In this document: positions 14,817 to 25,908 of the stretch, piece after piece
Layout of the letters: each line of letters begins with the position of its first letter
How positions within the stretch are numbered: the stretch's first letter is position 1
Assembly: GCA_014529385.2 (NCBI GenBank)
Contig: CM043966.1
Location: forward strand, 36,372,739-36,436,738
Origin: Adiantum capillus-veneris
Taxonomy: Eukaryota; Streptophyta; Polypodiopsida; Polypodiales; Pteridaceae
DNA length: 64,000 nt
Direction: 5' to 3'
Notes under the pieces: generated by a model
Seen by the model: the letters and a program-made list of their open reading frames with translations, nothing else
The model's database searches: none
Told to the model about the DNA's origin: nothing
Position numbers and translations under genes: made by a program

Positions 14817-16237
14817 ATGGCGTCCACGTCTTCTCGCCCAAGAGCCTCCAAGTGTTTACTGTCTCTCACACCAACAACCAACAACGGCACTTTGCCTAGA
14901 AGGCCAAGTAGTAGCATATCCTCAATTACAATACCAGCTTCAATAAGTGCAGAGAACCAATGGGTTGGACAAAGGATAAACAAAGGTTCATGGGTCCTCA
15001 TGCAACCAAGAAGACCCAAGAGGTCTAGTGGTATCAACGTTTACCGCTCAGCATGGAAGGCCAGGGTGTTGGATTTCAAAGTTGAAATCGGCAAAAGATC
15101 TGTAAAGGAAGTTCTTGTTCAACATGTGTTTACCCATCCAGAGGTGATAGCAAACGATGGAAATGTATCAGATATACATCAACCACGTTGCAATTGTAAG
15201 TACTCTTGACATGTGAACTTACTGATACTCTCATTATAACTTTTCTTATATATTTTGCAATGTTTCTCCCGCTTGTTATGAGTAATGTCTCCACTCTTCA
15301 CAGCTGAATTACATTAGATTTGTCATTTGTACTTATTGATACTCTTAGTTTAACTCTTCTTATATATATTGCAGATGTTTATCCCTCTTCTTATGAGCAA
15401 TGGGAACCTGTGGAGTGCATAATAGGCCTCTTCCATGTTGTACATGCCCACATTGGTTCTCTACAGTACTCAGAGAGGAGCAGCAAAAGACTAGCTGATG
15501 AGGGAATCTTTTTTTATGACCACTTTTATCAACTCAGCTCAGGGAATAAGAATGGCATGTTGGTGAAAGTGCCTCTACCAACCGATTGGAACACTGTGGA
15601 CTGGCCAGTTCCCGAGGAAACAATGGTGGAGGCAATGCGAAGTAAGCTCTACAAGGATATACAAAGGTCTCTACGTAGCTCTATTCCTACCAAACTGGTT
15701 AGAATTGCAAACTTTTGTCCTGTTGCACTCTTCATAGAGCTGTTTCATAGCTACAATATCAGAGTTACAAAAACTATGTTCATGTGCAAGTCATTTCAGC
15801 AGTCATCCTGTGACAAACTTCTTGACAAAGGATGGTATGCAAAGGAAGAGATTGGTTTACGGTGCGAGGTTGCGCTTGATACTCTAGTTGTCAAGTACAT
15901 GATTGCAAGCCAATCACTGTTACTCTCATTTTGGTATATGCGATCACAAATGCTAAACGGTAAGTACATTCCTATGGACCAGGTTTCTGCAGGTTTGGAA
16001 GATAATCCTACTGTGGATGTGGAAGTGATTGATAAAGAGCATGGCCTACTATTGGTGGTTACAATAAGGGAGCTATGCAGTCTTCAGCATTTGCGAAATG
16101 ACATCATTGAAGAGTCAATGGACAAGGAACTATCAGATTTTTCCTTTTTCTTAGCTGGCCGTAAGGTGATGCGGCGAAGGGAAAAAGATATTTTGTGCAA
16201 AGAGTTGGATGGTCGGGTTGAAGTAGTGTCAATGTAA
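14817..16237 (+). CDS. ORF A of the TA-flanked element (413 aa, unknown function)
   Basis: Two exons, 14817-15195 and 15375-16237, joined by a 179-bp intron (GTAAGT donor, TTGCAG acceptor) that keeps the frame and encode 413 aa. The first 60 residues are Ser/Thr/Pro-rich and probably disordered. A basic patch follows (QPRRPKRS), then a conserved block through VKEVLVQHVFTHPEV and, after the intron, YVYPSSYEQWEPVECIIG, which is also kept in the remnant at 1010-1549. The centre is Leu-rich and the C-terminus is charged (RKVMRRREKDILCKEL). I see no known domain, signal peptide or clear membrane span. It opens about 320 bp inside the left terminal repeat and faces the fusion gene, whose stop is 246 bp away. 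No stop or shift interrupts it. Conservation in a second copy supports a real element protein; a DNA-binding accessory role is only a guess. Confidence 0.78.
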
Positions 16238-16359
16238 CAGATATTCTTGTAAACCCAAGTGTATACAAATGACTTTCAAGACATGAAGTTTATTGATCTC
16301 ATTTTTCAATTGTGCCCTGTGAAAAAGTGTGCTTGAAATACATTTCTTTACCACGTCAA

Positions 16360-16384
16360 ATCTCTCTCTCTCTCTCTCTATCTA

Positions 16385-16453
<69 letters not shown>
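16360..16453. repeat. (CT)n(TA)n microsatellite between convergent genes
   Basis: About 20 bp of CT/CTAT repeat runs into about 67 bp of TA repeat, in the gap between the 3' ends of ORF A and the fusion gene. Confidence 0.97.
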
Positions 16454-16456
<3 letters not shown>

Positions 16457-16482
16457 AGACAAAACAAAGACAGATAGAAGAA

Positions 16483-18856
16483 TCATCTTAATTCATTAGA
16501 AAGTACAAACTCGTCCGTGAACAATGGACTGAGATACAATTTTTGTAAGTATGGAATCAGAATGTCTTCAAGGTAAAAATCGAAGGAATGCCCCTCGAAA
16601 GAAGGTGGTGAGATAGTTGTTCCCGGCGGATTTAGTTCTCCCTTTTCAGGAGTATCATCAATTAGTATTGTATTAGTTGCATCAAAGGGTACACAGATTT
16701 GGCTAAACGGTTTGTACAAAAGAGGTAATCCTGGTTTTTTAGGGTGGTAGTGGCCCTCAACGGTAACGCACTTTCTTTGATCATACAAAAAGGCAAAATC
16801 TGACGTGTGAGCTTGGCATACACTGCAAACTATTGCAACTAGTGGCGATAAGTTTTGCCTTTGCATTGAAGACCATATGGCAACTCTGAAGCGCGGAAGA
16901 AGAAACTCAATAAATTCCTTGGTTCCTGGATGAACCACGACTCGACAAGTTCCCATCCGAAACGTTTGCAAATCCTCAAAGGGTCCTCTGTCACCGAGAG
17001 GCACCTGCATCAGCAGCAATCCATTGACGTCCAAGATAATCAACCTCTGTAAAAGTTGACAAGTACATATAAGTAGTTAGAAGCTGAACATATTTTGCCA
17101 TACTTGAATAGACATTACCGGAACAACCGTATCTACAGGTAGCAAGGGTCCATACTGGGTCTCTGTAGTGTTCATGTCGTTGTTGCTCTCCTCCGCTTTA
17201 TCTTCGTAGTCATCATTCACATCTTCATCAGGGGTCTCCCCCATGGCCCTTTTTGCCTCATTCAAGGTTGATCGGCTTGCCTCATAGATCCTTGCCTGAT
17301 CCATATCATTTTGCTCATCCCTAGGCCTGCTTTCCTCATCCATATCTTTTTGCTCATCTATAGGCCTGCTTTCCTCATCTTGGGTTTCAGCCATAGGCTC
17401 TTTTGGCTCCTCCACTGGCTGACTTGGCTCTTTCATTGTCTCCTCCGGTTGAACCTTAGTAGCTTCCATATGCTCATTTGACCTTTCCTCATCCTCGGCT
17501 CTTTCATCTTCTGCTGATATGACACCCTCGGCCCGATGCGATTCCACTGTATCGGATGTAGGGGTTTGTCGTGGTGGAACGTCATATTTTGTAAGATCAA
17601 TAGTGCGCTCATCCAAGCCGCTATCTTCAAGCTCTCTAGGGCTAGACATAGTAAGCAGGTGTTGTATTAAACTTACCCGGTATCTTTGCAAATAATCATA
17701 TGTGTAGTTTTTTAAAGCACTCTGCAAAATTGAAAGACCACATGGTGAGAATTCTTTTATAGACTAAACCAAAACTAACTGAATGCATTGCCAAATGGGT
17801 ACCTTAGTCATGAAAGGTTTTAATGCAAAGTAGCTTTGCAAGACATATTCTGCATGGAGAAGACATCTCCAGCCGCAAGAATTCCCATCGGTTTGATTTG
17901 GGACAGGTACTTCTTTGATTGGGGCCTTGTATAGTTCATACCTTCCACATAGCTTGCCATAGGCAAGCAACAACCTCTTTATACAACTGCACAAAGCAAT
18001 GTCAAGATGTTAGCATGAGGCTTCAAATTTACATGGATATCTATAAGAAACACTTTCTGATACAAAACACTTACAGCCTAATTTCAGGGTGGGTTCCTTT
18101 TATTGAATTGAACACCCACACTGCTGGTTGGTCAACATCAAGGCATATGAGACTCCAGTGATGGTTATTCTCATATGGAAAGATGATCACAGTAACTTCC
18201 AGCATAGCACAGTGGAGAAACCAACTCTCAAAGGTCCCAGATGGACTGTTCTTTTGTCTAATAATTACAGACATTTGTGGATCAAGGAGAAACACCTCTG
18301 TGTGAGTGTGCAGTGGGAGTTGACTTTTGATCAGGCTGCAAAGACTCTACCTGAGTTAGCAAACCTATTATCTGAGTTTTCAAAGCTAGCAAGATAGTAA
18401 CACTTACTTAAGACAAGCATAGATAATTGTGTCTGAAATCTGAGCATCTGGATTCTGCAATAAATCAATGTCCACTTTTTCCAGAGCTAGCTTTCTGGTT
18501 CCATCTACAAATGGTATCTCTGCAAGCAAACCATTCTTCATTGAAAGTAGAGTTTCTTGATTCATTGCCTCTATAGACAGGGTCACATTGCACTCTGTTT
18601 GTTTCTGGGACTCCACTGCTACTTTTGCTTTCTCCTTAAGCTCTGCTTCCCTCATTTCCTCTGTTTGGCGAGCAATAGTCTCTGCCCTTGCCCTTGTATT
18701 CACATCATGTGTGACATCTACAACTGTGAGCTGTGGCACTAGCTCCGAGGGGTATAACAAAATTTCCCTCATTTTCTTATCCTTGCAGACATTGGGGACC
18801 AGCAGTTTGTCATACCTCCACCTTATTCTTTTCAATGTCTCACTATCTTTGTCCAT
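16483..18856 (-). CDS. Ulp1-type cysteine protease fused to FCP1/NIF-type HAD phosphatase domain
   Basis: Five exons (18856-18408, 18335-18075, 17986-17803, 17721-17119, 17046-16483), all GT..AG, add up to 2061 nt and 686 aa in one frame. Residues about 140-290 match the C48 (Ulp1/SENP deSUMOylase) fold: His209 in NNHHWSLICLD, the Q268-x5-Cys274 box (NQTDGNSCGWRC), and VFNS at 224-227, where Asn226 stands in place of the usual catalytic Asp. An acidic Glu/Asp-rich linker (about 320-490) with repeated EESRP-DEQ-DMD units follows. Residues about 500-686 form a HAD phosphatase domain of the FCP1/NIF family: Asp505 in LDVNGLL (the second Asp of DxD is Asn507), VAIWSS, and LIDDTPEKGELNPP with paired Asp near 629-630. 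The N-terminal 130 residues are charged and helical. The ATG at 18856 is the first available, but the chromovirus LTR begins 26 bp upstream, so the native start or leader may be displaced. Both enzyme domains show atypical catalytic residues. Confidence 0.83.
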
Positions 18857-18882
18857 TATAGTAACCCTGTGGGCATGGGCTG

Positions 18883-20520
18883 TGTAACATTTAATGGCCT
18901 AAAATCTTTTATGTAGCGGAAATTAGCATGAACATAGTGAGCATTTCATTAGAGTTGATTCCTAATGAGAATTACAAGAGTGCTTGGGTGGAGAGAGCAA
19001 CAAAAAGCATAACACCTAGTTAGATAGCATCGACAATACTTTCAAAAGAGAGAGCAATTAAGCTATTGACAACAGTTGAGGACCGGATTTGCTTGGAGCC
19101 GGTCCCCCCTCCAAAAGGCTTTGTATTATGGTTTCTCCCATCAAGAGAGACATTGTACAATACAATTCCTTGTGTTCCTTCAAGATGAGCTAGTGCAATG
19201 AAGATGGAAGCTTCATACACCAAGCAAAACACTTAATCAAACACAACTTGAATTATCCCCGTTCTCAGACCCAAGACCTCACACACCTTCGAAGATGGTG
19301 AGAGCTAGCAGGGTATGAGAGTAGATTGAGAGGAAAAAGAAGTATCTTACGAGAAAGAAGTACATCTCCTCACATAATCACTCATATTAGCATAGCTTAG
19401 CTTAGTAATTAGCTTGGTAGAGAAGATGAGCATGCATTGAAGCTTGGCTCTTGGTTGGATTTGCATCCACATGCCAAGAGAGTGTTGATGTAGGCTTCTA
19501 TCTCACAAGCTTGGAGTAGGTGATGAGCTCTCCATTAAAGCTTGGGAGGAGATAGAGTATTTTCCCTTCACACATGGTCAAGTGTGAGAATGTGAGAGTG
19601 AATGCCAAGCAAAAATCAGCCCCCCCTCTCTCTTGGGCGAGCCCTAGCTGCTAAGTTAGGTTGGCTTTTTCCTCATTGGACCTCCCCAGGTCAAGCCAAT
19701 AGGGATTAAGCAGCATAAGTGATAGCCTTTTGACATGTGTCCCCCTTTCCCCTTTTGTGAGAGCTTTAGGTAATTAAATAATTAAACTAAACTCTCATTG
19801 GACCCCTTTGCCTCCTGGCCAATAGGAATCAGGCAAGCCATGGGGCTCCTGAATGCTCATTGGACCCCTTGGGAGACTGCCCAATAGTCTTCTAGGACAC
19901 TTAATTCTTATTGATTTCTTTTATTAAATGTTTTTTAATTAATTAAACTAGATTTACTCTAGCTTAATTCTCATTGGTCCACTTCAAGGGTCTTCCAATA
20001 GGAATTGGGCACACCTTGTGGGCATCTGGCCTAGGGAGCTGACATGTGTCCCTCATTCCCTTTGTGTAAAGGGAGCCTGTGTGTGTGTGTGTGGTTTTCT
20101 CTCTCATCCCCTAGCTTTGGGGCTCGCCCCCTCCCATGTAGGGATATGCAAAGACTTTTTGAGCTCACACTAAGCATCCAATTTTCCCTAGGGTTAACCT
20201 TTGGACACAACCTTTGAATTTTGGAACCTTAGCATTTTGGAAGTCTTAATGGGCTGAACCTTAGGGTCTTTTTGGCCCATTGTTTCACATGGCTCTTTTG
20301 CAGATGGCCCCCCCTTTGGATCCCTATTTTCCCTCCTTTGGATCCCTACTGTGGCCGGTCTGCTAACTTAACCAATATTCTAGCTTTTTCTCCCTTGGCA
20401 CTTCCCCACATTAAATGATCAGTTTAATATGAGAAAATCATTTAGGAGAATTAGATATTGATTATTATGACATTACCTCAAGAAAAAGAGAGTCTTATAA
20501 GACAAAAATTTTTGTTCATT
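18883..20520 (-). repeat. Chromovirus 3' LTR (inner end not resolved)
   Basis: The outer end is TGTAACATTTAATGG at 18883. Because the repeated copy continues into pol, the inner end cannot be set by divergence; candidates lie between about 20412 and 20536. The LTR is therefore about 1.5-1.65 kb. Confidence 0.75.
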
Positions 20521-20541
20521 TTTAACATTTTGTACATTTGC

Positions 20542-23500
20542 TTACTCTTGGGAAGCATTGTAAGCATTGACAAGGTTTAGGTTATCCTTTAATTGTATGC
20601 CTTGCATCCATCTAGCATCTTCAAAAGGATAATTCTTAAACTTAATAAGATATCGTCGGATAGTCTTACCGCCTCTTAATACCTTGTCTTCATGTCGGAG
20701 AATGGACTCGGGCTGCAGGACCTCCTCGTGGTCCTCGATCTCCGGTGGATCTTCAATAATTGGTTCTTGAGGTGGCTCTCCTTTGTAAGGCTTTAATAGG
20801 CTCACATGAAAAGCATTGTGTATGAGCCAATGATTGGGCAACTTAAGTTGATAGGCCATCTCATTGATTGGCCTAAGAATCTGGAAGGGACCATAGTACC
20901 TTTTTGCTAGTTTAGCATAGTACTTTTGGTGGCCCGTAGGATTCTTGCCCGTCGTGTGCCTTAATCGAGCCTTGGGAAACTTTAACAAGACCCAATCGTT
21001 TTCTTTAAAGGTTTGGGCTCTTCTGTGCTTGTCAGCAGCAGCCTTTTGCCTTTGCTGTGAGATAGAGATAGCATCCTTAATCTTTTGGAAAGATTCTTGT
21101 AGGTCTCGGCTATACTCATCTGCAGCGAAGATCTTCCCATGTACCTTAAGTAGCAAGGGACTTTTTGATCTTCCCTCAATTACCTCGAAAGGTGCTTTCC
21201 CTGTAGAAGTATGTACAGTGTTATTGTAAGCATACTCTACTAAGGGTAAGTACTTCTCCCATTGGGATCTTTGATCTACTTCCGTTACATAGGCTTTTAG
21301 TAGATCGAGAATAGTTAGGTTAGCTATTTCACTTTGGCCATCAGTTTGTGGATGATAGGCCGAAGAGAAGTTTAGCCTTGTTCCTAAATTCTCAAAGAGA
21401 CCCTTCCAGAAATTACTGGTCATTCTAGGATCTCTATCCGACACTATGGACGTTGGCAAGCCATGGTACTTGAAAATTTGTGAAATGAAGAGGGTTGCCA
21501 TTTGATGGGCTTTGATAGTCTTTTTGACAGGTATAAAATGAGCTTGTTTACTGAACCTGTCTACTATCGTCCATATTCCCGTATTCCCATGGATAGACTT
21601 AGGCAATCCAAAGATAAAATCCATGGATATGCTCTCCCACGGTGAATTAGGGATTGGCAAGGGTTGAAGCAATCCAAGTTGCTTCCCTCTATCAAATTTT
21701 GTCTTTTGACATACCACACATTTGGAAACATACTCATGTATGTTTACTTTCATAGTAGGCCAATAGAAATATGTTTCAATTCCCTTTAGGGTAGACTGAA
21801 TCCCTCTATGCCCCGCATATGGGGGAGCATGAGATTCATACATTACTTTCTCACGTAGTGAGTTAGTAACGCATAGTCTATTGCCATAGAGAAGATAACC
21901 ATCTTGTAAAGTAAGTGGTTCTTCTTTCTTCCCTAATGCAAGGGCTGAAATCACATCTCTAAAATCGGGATCAATAGCATACTCATCTATCATTGAAGAT
22001 AGATCATTGTGAGTTGCTATGGAAACCGCATTCACTCTCGGTCGTCTTGAGAGTGCATCGGCTACTTGATTATGCTTGCCAGCAATGTGAGCAATATGAA
22101 AATGAAATTGCGAAAGGAAATTTGCCCACCTCATTTGTTTGTCGGAGAGCTTGGTCTGCGTCATGAAGTACTTAAGACTTTGGTGATCCGTTCGCAGAAT
22201 GAAAGGAGTCCCCAATAAATAGTGCTTCCATGAGTCTAAGGCATGTAGAACTGCAAGGAGTTCTTTTTCGTATATGCCTAGAGCTTGCTCAACAGGGTCG
22301 AGCCTTCGACTCTCATAGCCTATGGCGTGCCCTTCTTGGAGCAAAACAGCCCCAAGGCAATCACCACAAGCATCACATTGGACCTCAAATGGTTTTGAGA
22401 GATCCGGTAGTGTAAGCACAGGTTGAGAGATAAGCTTTTCTTTAAGCTTTTCGAAAGCATTGTTCTCCTTAGCAGACCACGTATACCTAACATTTTTCTT
22501 TGTTAGGTCATGTAATGGTCCCGCAATTTGTGAGAACTTTTCTATGAAGCGTCTATAGTATGCACACATACCTATAAAGCTTCTTAGTTCATGAAGATTC
22601 CTTGGTTTAGGCCATCCTTTTATTACCTCTAACTTGGATGGATCCATTTGGATTCCATCTTGAGAGATAATGTGACCTAAATATTGAATCTCTTGCAAGA
22701 AAAATTCACTTTTCTTTCGATTAACATAAAGTTTATTCTCTCTTAAAACTTGAAATATTACCTGGAGGTGTTGCTTGTGTTCCTCTAATGAATTAGAGTA
22801 GATGATAATATCATCAAAGAACACTCCAGTGAAGGTTCGATGAGGTCTGAACAGCTTCTCCATCAAGCGGTTAAATGTGGCTGGTGCATTAGTCAAGCCA
22901 AAAGGCATGACAATGTATTCGTAAAGACCAAATGTAGTACGAAATGCGGTCTTTACAATGTCTTGATCAACTATCCTTATTTGATGATAGCCACTTTTTA
23001 GGTCAATCCTACTGAAGTAGGTCGATCCTTGTAGCTTATCAAATAGGTCTTCTACCCATGGAACGGGAAACCTATTTTTGATAGTGATCCTATTTAGTGC
23101 TCTATAGTCGACACACATACGATATGTGCCGTCTTTCTTTTGCACTAATAGCACAGGTGAGCAAAATGGAGATGAGCTAGGCCTAACCATACCCTTCTCA
23201 ATTAACTCATGCACTTGCCGCATAATCTCCTCTTGTTGAGCTTGAGAAACTCTATAAGGAGGTTTGTTAGGCGGTGAACTTCCTGGAAGAAGTTCAATTG
23301 CATGGTCGTCATTACCTCGTTTAGGAGGTAGCTCAGAAGGGATGTCGTCAATAAAGACATCTTGAAACCCCTTGAGAAAATTGGATAACTCTAATTCCTT
23401 TTGGTTGCTTTTATTTTCTTTTGCTAAAGCATTAGGTTCATTTTGAGAATCTTTAACAAAAATCATGTACACGGAAATAGAGCTCTTTATTGACTTGTTG

Positions 23501-25491
23501 AAAGCTGGTGTATGTACAATGGGGATGGTGTTACCCATCTCCCTAGCATCTATATACATGTCCTTTTCCCTGAACTTAAAGGAGATTCTCCTTTCAGGAA
23601 ATTTAACATGGGCAGCCAGACGGTCAAACCATGGTGCCCCTAGGATTACATCCTCATGCTTGAGAGGAGAGATAAAGAAATCCTCTTTGTCCACATAGCC
23701 TTGGACATGAAGCCTCAATTTCCCGATTAAGGGAGTGACTGAAGCTTCTTGCCCCTTGAAGGCACTGTCTGCGGGTAGGATATCTCCCATCTCGTAGGAT
23801 TGTATGCCTAGCTTGGTGGCTAACTCCATAGATATGAAATTGTGAGTAGAACCAGGGTCAAAGAGAATAAAAGCATCATGTTCTCTTACCTTTCCCCAAG
23901 CATGGCATAGAGGAGATCCTTTGTGGTGAGTTTGGTGAATCTCCTCCTCTTGGATTTCAACCAAAGAAGCTCTAGGAGGATCTTGGCGGTTGTTCTTTTG
24001 GGGACAAGCGCGGTACGCATGCCCTTGTTCGCCGCACTTGAAACACCGGTTATCTTTACGATAACGCTCAAGCTCTTCAGGAGAGAGTTTATTCTTTCCT
24101 TTGTAAACTCCCTTCTCTTTAGCTTTGTTGGAATTGCCCTTAGGAGACTTTTGGACATTGTCCTTCCCCTTAGGCTCATTGGAACCTTTGTTTTCCGGGG
24201 GCTTATTATTTCTTTTACCCCCCGTTTGGAAATTGATTCGCGAGGCCACCATAGTATGGTGTATTACCGCCGATATGGTACGTGACCTTTGGGAGTTGAC
24301 ATACTCCGCCATTTCTTCGGTTAAGCCCGCACAAAATTGTTGCTTTTGCTCTCCAAAATCCAACTTTTTGAAGACAGTGGCTTTGAGTTGTAGGTCCCAA
24401 AACTTGTCTACATATTTGTGGATGGATTCATTGGGAGAGAGCTTTAAGCTTCGCCATTCGGTGAGTACTTTGTCTTTGGCATCGGTGGCCAAAAACTGCT
24501 TCATAATGGAAGCTCTTAAAGCCTTCCATGTTCGTGGAGCTTCACCGTTGGCTCGTAGGCTAGACCACCATTGTCTGGCGGACTTTTGAAAGTGCATAGC
24601 TACATGGCGTAGCTTAGAGGACTCCGTGAAGCCCTCATCTCCAAACGCCGCATCGAATTGCTGGATAAAGGCCAAAACTTTGTCTGTAGCACCGAAGGTG
24701 CCATCATAGGTAAGGAAAGAAATGCTCTTCCCTCCCTCTTTGAATTTCTTCAGCTTGGACGACCTCTTCCATGCGGCATAGGATTTCCTATGGCCTCTTC
24801 TTTTTGATGGTTCAAAAGTTGCACCATCACTTTCTTCAGAAGATGAAGAATTTGAAGAAGGTGGAGAAGAGGGTGACCTCTTTCTCGCCTTTTTCTTGTC
24901 TTGATCTTTGTCGTCTTCACCATAGCTTTCATAAGAGGAAGAGGATGAAGAAGATGGAGAAGAGGGTGTCCTCTTTCTCGCCTTTTTCTTCTCTTGCTTT
25001 TTATCATCCCTCTTTGAATTATGACGTGGAGAAGAGTGTGATGGTCTTCTCCGCTTTGGTGGTGATGGAGAGCGTTTAGCCCGCCGTCTTCGTGGAGCCA
25101 TCTCCGCCGAGGTGGCGGGAGACTCGCTTCTTTCTCGTTCCTTCGGTGGAGGCTCTTGAGTTCTCCTTTGGGAAGGAGATGCATCATCAAGAAGTAATTT
25201 CTTGAGCCCTTCATATGGATTCTCTTCTTCTTCCCGAATCGGAGAGAGACCTCTTTTGGTAGTCTCACAAGGAGGCTTCCTAGGTGTTCTCTCGTCATGG
25301 TGATGAGCTTGGAGAATCCCGTGAGCACGGAGCTGCCGTTGCACTTCACTTTGGAGAGATGGATTGCCCATGGCTTGTTGAAGCCTAGAAACAAGATAAT
25401 TAACAAGCATTGAAGCATCATTAGTAGCTTGCTCATGAGCAAAATCAAAGTTATCAACATTAATTTCACTCTCTTTAATATTGTCAGCCAT
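20542..25491 (-). CDS. Ty3-gypsy chromovirus Gag-Pol polyprotein, 1649 aa, intact
   Basis: A single uninterrupted frame. The N-terminal 110-250 residues are an unusual Ser/Arg/Lys-rich region with two near-identical blocks (KKKARKRTPSSPSSSSSS and KKKARKRSPSSPPSS). Gag core follows (QFDAAFGDEGFTESSKLRH, WWSSLRANG), then the zinc knuckle CFKCGEQGHAYRAC near residue 490 and a protease with FILFDPGSTHNFIS, i.e. DPG instead of D(S/T)G. The reverse transcriptase has [19 protein letters not shown] and the FFDDIIIYS catalytic box. RNase H has CDACGDCLGAVLLQEG and LRTDHQSLKYF. The integrase has an HHCC zinc region (KCVVCQKTK), DFIFGLP and FSSAYHPQTDGQSE. The C-terminus is a chromodomain-like segment (YLIKFKNYPFEDARW). 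Length and order are typical of plant chromoviruses. The intact frame and near-identical flanking repeats suggest a young insertion. Confidence 0.95.
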   Translation of the reverse strand: MADNIKESEINVDNFDFAHEQATNDASMLVNYLVSRLQQAMGNPSLQSEVQRQLRAHGILQAHHHDERTPRKPPCETTKRGLSPIREEEENPYEGLKKLLLDDASPSQRRTQEPPPKERERSESPATSAEMAPRRRRAKRSPSPPKRRRPSHSSPRHNSKRDDKKQEKKKARKRTPSSPSSSSSSSYESYGEDDKDQDKKKARKRSPSSPPSSNSSSSEESDGATFEPSKRRGHRKSYAAWKRSSKLKKFKEGGKSISFLTYDGTFGATDKVLAFIQQFDAAFGDEGFTESSKLRHVAMHFQKSARQWWSSLRANGEAPRTWKALRASIMKQFLATDAKDKVLTEWRSLKLSPNESIHKYVDKFWDLQLKATVFKKLDFGEQKQQFCAGLTEEMAEYVNSQRSRTISAVIHHTMVASRINFQTGGKRNNKPPENKGSNEPKGKDNVQKSPKGNSNKAKEKGVYKGKNKLSPEELERYRKDNRCFKCGEQGHAYRACPQKNNRQDPPRASLVEIQEEEIHQTHHKGSPLCHAWGKVREHDAFILFDPGSTHNFISMELATKLGIQSYEMGDILPADSAFKGQEASVTPLIGKLRLHVQGYVDKEDFFISPLKHEDVILGAPWFDRLAAHVKFPERRISFKFREKDMYIDAREMGNTIPIVHTPAFNKSIKSSISVYMIFVKDSQNEPNALAKENKSNQKELELSNFLKGFQDVFIDDIPSELPPKRGNDDHAIELLPGSSPPNKPPYRVSQAQQEEIMRQVHELIEKGMVRPSSSPFCSPVLLVQKKDGTYRMCVDYRALNRITIKNRFPVPWVEDLFDKLQGSTYFSRIDLKSGYHQIRIVDQDIVKTAFRTTFGLYEYIVMPFGLTNAPATFNRLMEKLFRPHRTFTGVFFDDIIIYSNSLEEHKQHLQVIFQVLRENKLYVNRKKSEFFLQEIQYLGHIISQDGIQMDPSKLEVIKGWPKPRNLHELRSFIGMCAYYRRFIEKFSQIAGPLHDLTKKNVRYTWSAKENNAFEKLKEKLISQPVLTLPDLSKPFEVQCDACGDCLGAVLLQEGHAIGYESRRLDPVEQALGIYEKELLAVLHALDSWKHYLLGTPFILRTDHQSLKYFMTQTKLSDKQMRWANFLSQFHFHIAHIAGKHNQVADALSRRPRVNAVSIATHNDLSSMIDEYAIDPDFRDVISALALGKKEEPLTLQDGYLLYGNRLCVTNSLREKVMYESHAPPYAGHRGIQSTLKGIETYFYWPTMKVNIHEYVSKCVVCQKTKFDRGKQLGLLQPLPIPNSPWESISMDFIFGLPKSIHGNTGIWTIVDRFSKQAHFIPVKKTIKAHQMATLFISQIFKYHGLPTSIVSDRDPRMTSNFWKGLFENLGTRLNFSSAYHPQTDGQSEIANLTILDLLKAYVTEVDQRSQWEKYLPLVEYAYNNTVHTSTGKAPFEVIEGRSKSPLLLKVHGKIFAADEYSRDLQESFQKIKDAISISQQRQKAAADKHRRAQTFKENDWVLLKFPKARLRHTTGKNPTGHQKYYAKLAKRYYGPFQILRPINEMAYQLKLPNHWLIHNAFHVSLLKPYKGEPPQEPIIEDPPEIEDHEEVLQPESILRHEDKVLRGGKTIRRYLIKFKNYPFEDARWMQGIQLKDNLNLVNAYNASQE

Positions 25492-25895
25492 TCTAACAAC
25501 TTTTAGGTGTAAACTTTTTAGGTGTACTTTGGCACTTCAAGCCCTAGTTGCTACTCCTCTTTACCCCTTTAGAAAAAGCACTCAAGCTACTGTACCCGCG
25601 GCTCGAATACCATTAATTGCAAGGAATAGAAGAGAGGGTCTTTCGACACCAAAACAGCACCGGCTCCTGTCAAGCTTCTAATAGCTCAATAGTGGCTAAG
25701 CCGTAGGCAAGCCCCGTAGGACTCCACTATTAAGACCATAGCTCTCGACGGTGATGCCCCGTTAACTGCACAAAGGCAGGCGCACTGCAAGGCTGAAAAA
25801 TCCCTATTCTACTAACTCACAGGCAATTAATAATACCAACCATTTGTAGCTAGCTTGAGGACCTCCCTTCTTGAGCAAGAAAAGAGAAACCTTGA

Positions 25896-25907
25896 GCTCT
25901 GATACCA
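25896..25907 (-). promoter_or_regulatory. Primer binding site, initiator tRNA-Met
   Basis: On the minus strand TGGTATCAGAGC follows the 5' LTR (end at 25909) after one base, complementary to the 3' end of plant initiator tRNA-Met. The stretch 25492-25895 between it and the Gag start is untranslated leader. Confidence 0.93.
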
Positions 25908-25908
25908 A

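Noticed and set aside
24750-25499. 249-codon minus-strand frame overlapping the chromovirus Gag
   Set aside because: It is a shadow of the RS-like Gag region in another frame; the true frame is supported by downstream domains.
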